Below, one piece after another: positions 6,730-12,371 of a DNA stretch of 12,371 nucleotides. This DNA is from CAYTGR01 sp964437445 (GTDB lineage: Bacteria; Chloroflexota; Anaerolineae; B4-G1; SLSP01), in NCBI GenBank assembly GCA_964437445.1, contig CAYTGR010000085.1:1-12371 (forward strand), written 5' to 3'. The notes beneath the pieces are model-generated. The model had not been told where the DNA came from. It saw only the letters and a list, made by a program, of their open reading frames with translations, and searched no databases. How positions within the stretch are numbered: the first letter of the stretch is position 1; the number at the start of each line of letters is the position of its first letter. The translations under genes and the position numbers were made by a program.

Positions 6730-9700
6730 TTATTGGCGTAACACCAGTGGCAGGTAGATTTGATGGGTGAAGCGACGTACCGTGAGCACCACCGCACGTT
6801 GATAACTGGTACTCCAGGTTACATCAGTGATGGTAGCAGTGTTAACGATGACGGTTCCTTCAGCCGCCAAAGCACTGACTGTCGCTCGGAATTGAACCGG
6901 TATTTGACTGGCCGCCGGTACACTGCCTGTCCAGGTGATAGTGCCGCTTGCATAGCTACCAGTCCCCGAACCGGAGAGCAGACTACCCGGAACATAGGTG
7001 AGACCAGCCGGGATTGAATCGACCAATTGCGCATTACCATCCACGCCCCCTGAATTGTACAGGTATATAGTATAGGTCACAACTTGGCCCGGTTTGGCGA
7101 CCGTTGAGTTGACTGTCTTATAGGTTGTACTGAGATTGGACTTTCGGGCACGGAAGACAGCCCGGCGGGTGAGAAGCTCCCCCAGCCCATCGTTGATGGT
7201 CGCCGTATTAGTGACAGGAGTAAGGTCCACCAGAGGTGTTGTGTAAGTCACGCCCAAGCTAACCGTAACCAGCGCCCCCGGCGCGATGGCGCCGGTCCAG
7301 GTGACGACACCTGCTGCGTATCCGCACGTCCCCGAGGTGCAGGTCGGGGCGACACCATTCCAGGTCGTGTTGGACGGGATTGGGTCGCTCAGGCTGGCAC
7401 CAGTGGCGGTGTATAATCCGGTATTGCGCAACACAACGTGGTAGTTAACCGGATCACCCACGGCGGCTTGCGAACGATCGACCAACTTGGTTGAAGCACT
7501 CAGATTGACGTTATTGATCAGCGTGCCCGCGCTGCGTTGATAGACCACATTACGACTATCAGTAAAGGTCGCCGTGTTGGTGATCCAGGTGTTCGCCGGC
7601 AGCAGCGCCGCTGTTGTTACGGCAAAAGTGAGGGCGGCGGCATTGACGGTAGTTGGCACAAAGACTATGTTTGGTCTAAACTTCACTGCCAACATATCGG
7701 TAATATTAAAAGCCTGGCAAATATCCCCGTAAAAAACATACGGGAAGTCCGGGACTGTCCCTTCAAGGCCAAATGCGGCCGTTGTTGGCGCGGTGGTGAG
7801 ATTCTGGTACTGCACCACGATCTCATGGGTCCCCTCATACAATATGATCTGCATATCCAGATAATCGTCGGGAGTGCTGTAGTAATATCGCATGTGGGTG
7901 AACTGTACCACCAGATAGCGATTGGGCGCTATACCAAACACCTTGTAGGTGATCGCGCCGCCGTCAGCAGTATATACCGCCCGGTCGCCGCCAAAGCCAC
8001 CGATGAAGTTGTTGGGTGCACCGGCATTACCATAGCTGCCACAGGAAACGATGCTACCACCGGAAACGCTGAAACCCACCCACCCATTGGGTGAAACATA
8101 GAACTGACTATAATCGTTATCGTAAAATCTGAAGGTGAATCCAATCGGGAACACGCCATAGATACCATCGTCTGCGTCGACGCCCGTATCGGTCGCGCCA
8201 GTCATATCTTGCCAGTCGAAGGTTACACCAGGCACGGTACCGCCGCCAGCGCTGTCCCCGTAGTCATAGCTGCTCATTGGACGTATGAGTATTGCCGGCA
8301 TTCCGCCGGTCCAGGTAATCACGCCGCTCGTGTAGGCCCCGCTACCAATGGTGTATGTCAGGCTATCCGGTATGTAAGTCGTGTTAGCCGGGAGCAGATC
8401 GGAAAGTATTACCGAGCCACCCTCGTTTGACGCATTGGTCAGCTGGATTGTGTATGTCAGCACCGCACCCGCTGTGGCCACGGTCTGGTTCACAATCTTG
8501 GTCGCAGGCGTTAAGTCAAAGAAGTTAAGTATAGAAACCACCACTTTGTTGAAGGCCAGACTCACACCGTCGCTGAAAGTGGCCGTGTTAGTGAGGCGCT
8601 GGCCGCTTGTCCAGCCGGTCGGGTTGACCACAACACCAAAAGTAAAAGTGACCGGAACCTGGCCACCCGGGATTGCGCCCGTCCACTCAACACGATTTTG
8701 GCCACTGTTGTAGGTGGCTCCCAGCGGGTTATAGCCAAAGCCGCCGAAGGTCGTACCGGCCGGGATGGGATCGCGGACACTGGCATTAGCGAGCGCCGTG
8801 GGATTGCTGTGCAGCTCAATGGTGTAAGTAATGCGATCGCCGGGCTGTACAGTGATCTGCTGCACCTGCTTGTTGGATAAGCAGAAAGCGTCGGCCAGTT
8901 TAAGTGATTCATTAACGTTGCTCAGGTTATAACTGGCACCACCCACCGCGAACACACGTCCCGCGACAAAGGCCGAAGCCGAGCCGGCGCGGTCCACGTT
9001 ATTGAGCGATGGAATAATTGTCCAGGTATTAGTAGCCGGATTGTAACGTTCCGCACTGGTCAGCCCGTTCCAACCATTGCCACCGCCGGAGACGTAGAGA
9101 TACCCATCAGCTGCCGCCGTCAGCCCCGGCGATTGCCGCCCAAAGTTCATGGATGCGGCGGTGCTCCAGGTGTCAGTGGTAGGATCGTAGACCTCAACCG
9201 TAGCCAGATTAGGCCACCCGCCAACAACATAGATTTTACCGCCGAGCTCCGCCGCCGCAGCATACCCCCGAGCGTCACCCGGCATCGGCGCTTTCGTCGT
9301 CCAGACATTGGTCGCCGGATCGTATTCGTAAGTGAATCTATAGAAATTGCCGGTGGCATCGGCGCCGCCCAAGGCATATAGCTTGCCATTGGCAGCCGCG
9401 ATGGCAACCCCCGTCAAGGCCACAGGCAAGTCAGCTACTGACGACCAGGTATCGGTCGTCGGGCTATACATATAGACGCTCTTGAAGGCCGTCCCACTGG
9501 CATAGCCGCCGACGACATAGATCTTGCCGTTCAATACAGCAGCATTGATATTACCGCGCACGGCAGGCAGTGGCGCCATGCTGGTCCAGGTATTGGAGCA
9601 GGCGTTGTAGCGTTCATTGGCTGCCAATGAACCACTAATGCCCTGCCCGCCGATGGCAAAGTAGTAAGGTGTGCCCGGCAAGGCCGTTGCACCCAGTCTG

Positions 9701-12371
9701 TAGCGCGGGGTAGGCATGGGTGCTTCGACTTCCCACAGCGGGAAGGCCGTAGTTTTGGCGCTCATGCGACTGTTAGTCGTTAACTGTGCTTGCGATGTAG
9801 CTGTAACAGTGAACGTGTCAATCGCACCCATGCTAGCCGTATTGGGGATAGTCACTTCGACGCCCAATACCTGTTGGCTGCAAGCTGCCAATTGCACTGT
9901 CTGCGCCACTTGTGTCGTGCCGCTGACGATGCGTGTGGGCCAGACATTGCCAGCCAGCGACAGATTGTAAGTGTCGGTGTTAACGCCTCTGTTGGCGACG
10001 AGCAGGCCGTAGGTAAAGACCGAGCCGGGTGGGAGGACTTTACTATTGGGCGAAACGAAGGCATCAACGCCGTAGGCTGCCTTGCTGCCGATTACCCACT
10101 GGATGCTCCGATCGAGCACATCGGCGTACTCGGGCGGTCGATTGTAGGCACGCGGGCCCAGGTTTTCATAGCCCACCGCAAAGTAAACAGCACGGTAGCC
10201 GGCGCCACAGGGCTCAACCGCCAGTGCTGCCGCACCGTTGCCATTGTTATAGGTCATTACCGGATAGGCGCTGCCATCGCGCGGTGCGACTGCGTCCGGT
10301 GACAGAGAAATCGCCGTATTGTCATAGCTGTACAGCGCCGCTTCGTTGAGCGTCAGGTCCAGGGTGTTTAAGAAACTAAGCCCAGAGACTTTGTCGCCTC
10401 TCCCGGCCGCAACACCCATTGAGTAAGTGGCATGGAGGTAATTCTGGAAGAAGGTTGTGCTACCATCAAAGAAAGCAATATTCTGACCGGAGATGATAAG
10501 CCGGCCACCGCTGTCCAGATAGTTCTGCAATACCGGAGTGGAACCATAGAAATCGGGGGAATAGCCGGTGTCAATCCAGATGACCACGCCATAATTCGTC
10601 GGTGTCATCACCGTCGTGAGCCAAGCGAAGCTGGCTGAATCCGTGATAGCCGTGGTATCATACAGATAGTTGCGCTGATCCAGCGACACCTGGAAAAAGT
10701 TATGCGCCGGCCGTGCCCCAAACCAACCGTAATAATTATCGGCCTCAACCAGCAGAATGGTCGGTGCCGGCGTCAGGACAAAGTTGTGAGTCGAACCACC
10801 CGAAGCCACGGTCACATTTTCATGTTGAATGCGGTAGCCTTTTGCTTTAACAGTCAGCGCTTGTGCACCGGTCGGCAGTGTCAGCGTGTAGACACCACTC
10901 GCCCCTGTTGTGAAAGAGAGGCTCGGTTTGGCGTCAACGTACACTAACGCGCCATTAACCGGCGTTGTACCAGATAAAACTACACCGGTCAGAGTAGCAG
11001 CTGGCAATGGCGTCAGGTTGAAGTCAACGACTGAGCTCGTACCGGTGAGAACGCTGACACCTGCAAATGTGCCGGGGTTGTAGCCAAAGGCGTTCACCGT
11101 CACGTTGTATGAGCCACCCGGCACAGTCACCGAATAGGCGCCATTCGCAGCAGAAGCAGTAGTGAAGGTGTCAAGTGCTTTAACGCCAGTAATCGTTGCG
11201 CCATTGATGGGGGCAGACGTATTAGCATTGCGTACTGTGCCACGCAAATCGCCCGCCGATAGCACCCAGCGCACTGCATTGTAAGCATCAATCCGGCCAT
11301 AGCCATAGTCATCATTGGGCGTCGTGGTGCCAAACTTGACGGCAGTAGATTCAATGAACTTCTGGATCTCGTCCGCGTTGAAATCGCGCCTGCCGTCCTT
11401 CAGATCGGCAGACACCATCAACGCCACCAGGCCAGACACAGCTGGCGCCGCCATCGATGTGCCTGACCAGCCACTCTGATAGCCATTGCCGCTCACAGAT
11501 GATTTGATATTCACCCCAGGGGCAGTCACGTTGGGCTTCTGAACCTCCTCGTAAAATGAAGGCCCGCGCCCGCTGAAAGAAGCGACTTTGTCATCAATAT
11601 CGGTGGCCCCGATCGTGAATGCTTCCGGTACAGAAGCGGGGGAACCGATGCTGCCTGGCCCAGCGCTGGGGTTACCCGCAGCGAACACCGGCACGATGCC
11701 AGCCGCGCGCAGCGCCTGAATCGCTGGCCGGAAAGTGTCATCGGCCGGGTTAGAGGAGCCCCACGAGTTGTTGACAACGTCGGGCGCTTTGGAGCAGTCG
11801 CGCGTGGATAGATCACCACTCAGATCAGTAGGGCACAGGAACCATTGGAAGGCTTTGTTGCCGCCAATATCGTCTCCCCAATAACCAGGCATCGTGTTAC
11901 CACAAATACCCGGCACGGCAATCCATTTAGCGCCTGGGGCCATGCCAATCTTGGTGTTGGCCGTGCCGCCATCGCCCACCATGGTCCCCATGGTGTGAAT
12001 GCCGTGGTCATTGCACCAAATAGGTACACTACTCACGCTGGGGCCAAGATTTCCACCGGGATAGAGATTGCTATCAGGCTCAAACCAATTGTAGTTATGA
12101 TCCACCGTGACGCCGTTCCAACCCCGATACTGGGACTTGAGCGCAGGATGATCCCACTGCACCCCGGTATCAAAATCGCCGACAACGGCACCAGCACCGT
12201 TAACGCCGAATTCATTCCAGACGCGGTCGGCGTCCACCAAATCAATGTTCCAGTTATCGGAATCAAGCCCGCCCAGCCCATTGGCCGACGTCGCGCTGAT
12301 CAGGGTTGGCTGATCATTCTCTACCGTACATTTGCTAACGACTCGCTGAATTGCAGGTGAAATGTAGGCTC
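6730..12371 (-). CDS. Giant secreted bacillopeptidase-F-like subtilase with Kelch and DUF11 domains (N-terminus beyond the window)
   Basis: The frame is open to the window edge, so 1879 residues are visible and the signal and propeptide are missing. A TTG at 12240 is not a real start: the upstream residues (NWNID) belong to the protease fold. Visible domains: S8 protease about 45-370 with Asp67 (DFDTG), His122 (DHGIH), oxyanion Asn233 (AAGN) and Ser305 (GTSMAAP), all intact; the DHP-x-LK-x-x-YRG region resembles bacillopeptidase F. Two carboxypeptidase-regulatory-like beta domains follow (374-533), then a class-I-amidotransferase-like domain (about 537-759), an Ig-like domain (764-877), six Kelch blades (878-1163; Gly-Gly at 907, 954, 1001, 1050, 1095, 1143) and four DUF11 domains (about 1164-1281, 1288-1619 split by an insert, 1620-1742, 1744-1865). 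It ends in IYLPLVLRQ. Presumably exported and surface-held, degrading extracellular protein or processing surface partners; the substrate is unknown. GC content is visibly lower than in clpB. A terminator follows. Confidence 0.93.
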   Translation of the reverse strand, partial: AYISPAIQRVVSKCTVENDQPTLISATSANGLGGLDSDNWNIDLVDADRVWNEFGVNGAGAVVGDFDTGVQWDHPALKSQYRGWNGVTVDHNYNWFEPDSNLYPGGNLGPSVSSVPIWCNDHGIHTMGTMVGDGGTANTKIGMAPGAKWIAVPGICGNTMPGYWGDDIGGNKAFQWFLCPTDLSGDLSTRDCSKAPDVVNNSWGSSNPADDTFRPAIQALRAAGIVPVFAAGNPSAGPGSIGSPASVPEAFTIGATDIDDKVASFSGRGPSFYEEVQKPNVTAPGVNIKSSVSGNGYQSGWSGTSMAAPAVSGLVALMVSADLKDGRRDFNADEIQKFIESTAVKFGTTTPNDDYGYGRIDAYNAVRWVLSAGDLRGTVRNANTSAPINGATITGVKALDTFTTASAANGAYSVTVPGGSYNVTVNAFGYNPGTFAGVSVLTGTSSVVDFNLTPLPAATLTGVVLSGTTPVNGALVYVDAKPSLSFTTGASGVYTLTLPTGAQALTVKAKGYRIQHENVTVASGGSTHNFVLTPAPTILLVEADNYYGWFGARPAHNFFQVSLDQRNYLYDTTAITDSASFAWLTTVMTPTNYGVVIWIDTGYSPDFYGSTPVLQNYLDSGGRLIISGQNIAFFDGSTTFFQNYLHATYSMGVAAGRGDKVSGLSFLNTLDLTLNEAALYSYDNTAISLSPDAVAPRDGSAYPVMTYNNGNGAAALAVEPCGAGYRAVYFAVGYENLGPRAYNRPPEYADVLDRSIQWVIGSKAAYGVDAFVSPNSKVLPPGSVFTYGLLVANRGVNTDTYNLSLAGNVWPTRIVSGTTQVAQTVQLAACSQQVLGVEVTIPNTASMGAIDTFTVTATSQAQLTTNSRMSAKTTAFPLWEVEAPMPTPRYRLGATALPGTPYYFAIGGQGISGSLAANERYNACSNTWTSMAPLPAVRGNINAAVLNGKIYVVGGYASGTAFKSVYMYSPTTDTWSSVADLPVALTGVAIAAANGKLYALGGADATGNFYRFTYEYDPATNVWTTKAPMPGDARGYAAAAELGGKIYVVGGWPNLATVEVYDPTTDTWSTAASMNFGRQSPGLTAAADGYLYVSGGGNGWNGLTSAERYNPATNTWTIIPSLNNVDRAGSASAFVAGRVFAVGGASYNLSNVNESLKLADAFCLSNKQVQQITVQPGDRITYTIELHSNPTALANASVRDPIPAGTTFGGFGYNPLGATYNSGQNRVEWTGAIPGGQVPVTFTFGVVVNPTGWTSGQRLTNTATFSDGVSLAFNKVVVSILNFFDLTPATKIVNQTVATAGAVLTYTIQLTNASNEGGSVILSDLLPANTTYIPDSLTYTIGSGAYTSGVITWTGGMPAILIRPMSSYDYGDSAGGGTVPGVTFDWQDMTGATDTGVDADDGIYGVFPIGFTFRFYDNDYSQFYVSPNGWVGFSVSGGSIVSCGSYGNAGAPNNFIGGFGGDRAVYTADGGAITYKVFGIAPNRYLVVQFTHMRYYYSTPDDYLDMQIILYEGTHEIVVQYQNLTTAPTTAAFGLEGTVPDFPYVFYGDICQAFNITDMLAVKFRPNIVFVPTTVNAAALTFAVTTAALLPANTWITNTATFTDSRNVVYQRSAGTLINNVNLSASTKLVDRSQAAVGDPVNYHVVLRNTGLYTATGASLSDPIPSNTTWNGVAPTCTSGTCGYAAGVVTWTGAIAPGALVTVSLGVTYTTPLVDLTPVTNTATINDGLGELLTRRAVFRARKSNLSTTYKTVNSTVAKPGQVVTYTIYLYNSGGVDGNAQLVDSIPAGLTYVPGSLLSGSGTGSYASGTITWTGSVPAASQIPVQFRATVSALAAEGTVIVNTATITDVTWSTSYQRAVVLTVRRFTHQIYLPLVLRQ

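Noticed and set aside
12238..12240. TTG at 12240 as the start of the large protease
   Set aside because: The same frame continues without a stop to the window edge and encodes residues (NWNID) that belong to the subtilase fold, so the gene starts outside the window.

Overview
The window looks like a metagenome-assembled or draft piece of a Chloroflexota genome, probably Anaerolineae-like. This is inferred from three things: the C-terminal tail IYLPLVLRQ on a very large secreted protein, the mix of DUF11, Kelch and subtilase domains in that protein, and the Flp-pilin, DUF2085 and CcdA gene set. No rRNA or marker gene is present to settle the taxonomy. An assembly gap of exactly 100 N lies at 6201-6300. 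It is flanked by an identical 55-base sequence on both sides, so it is most likely an artefact between two contigs that really overlap.

Layout. Bases 1-81 are the tail of a plus-strand gene, probably a Flp-type pilin, closed by a strong terminator. From 3202 back to 140 runs a compact minus-strand operon: ccdA (disulfide/electron transfer across the membrane), a DUF2085 membrane protein, lgt (lipoprotein diacylglyceryl transferase) and a coiled-coil zinc-ribbon protein. ccdA and DUF2085 overlap, and the other gaps are 21 and 40 bases. The theme is the cell envelope: electron export, lipoprotein maturation and an unknown Cys-containing membrane protein. Divergent from the operon is clpB (3414-5984, plus), encoding a complete ClpB disaggregase. 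Its upstream region carries an 8-base inverted repeat with a 9-base spacer that overlaps a TTGACA box. That is the geometry of a heat-shock operator, but not the CIRCE sequence.

Behind clpB lies an array of CGTGAAN/NTTCACG heptads whose orientation flips around a long hairpin, which also appears to be the clpB terminator. After the false gap comes a 73-residue membrane protein gene (minus). Its leader can form mutually exclusive helices, one of which masks the Shine-Dalgarno sequence; this is a candidate cis-acting RNA switch. The rest of the window (6730-12371, minus) is one gene open at its 5' end. It encodes a bacillopeptidase-F-like subtilase of at least 1879 residues with an intact Asp/His/Ser triad, two carboxypeptidase-regulatory-like domains, an amidotransferase-like domain, an Ig-like domain, a six-bladed Kelch propeller, four DUF11 domains (one split by an inserted domain) and the IYLPLVLRQ tail.

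I saw no CRISPR array, transposase, phage gene, tRNA or rRNA. The points most worth following are the RNA leader at 6534-6609, the dyad at 3317-3345, the flipped heptad array, the nested domain in the protease and its tail.
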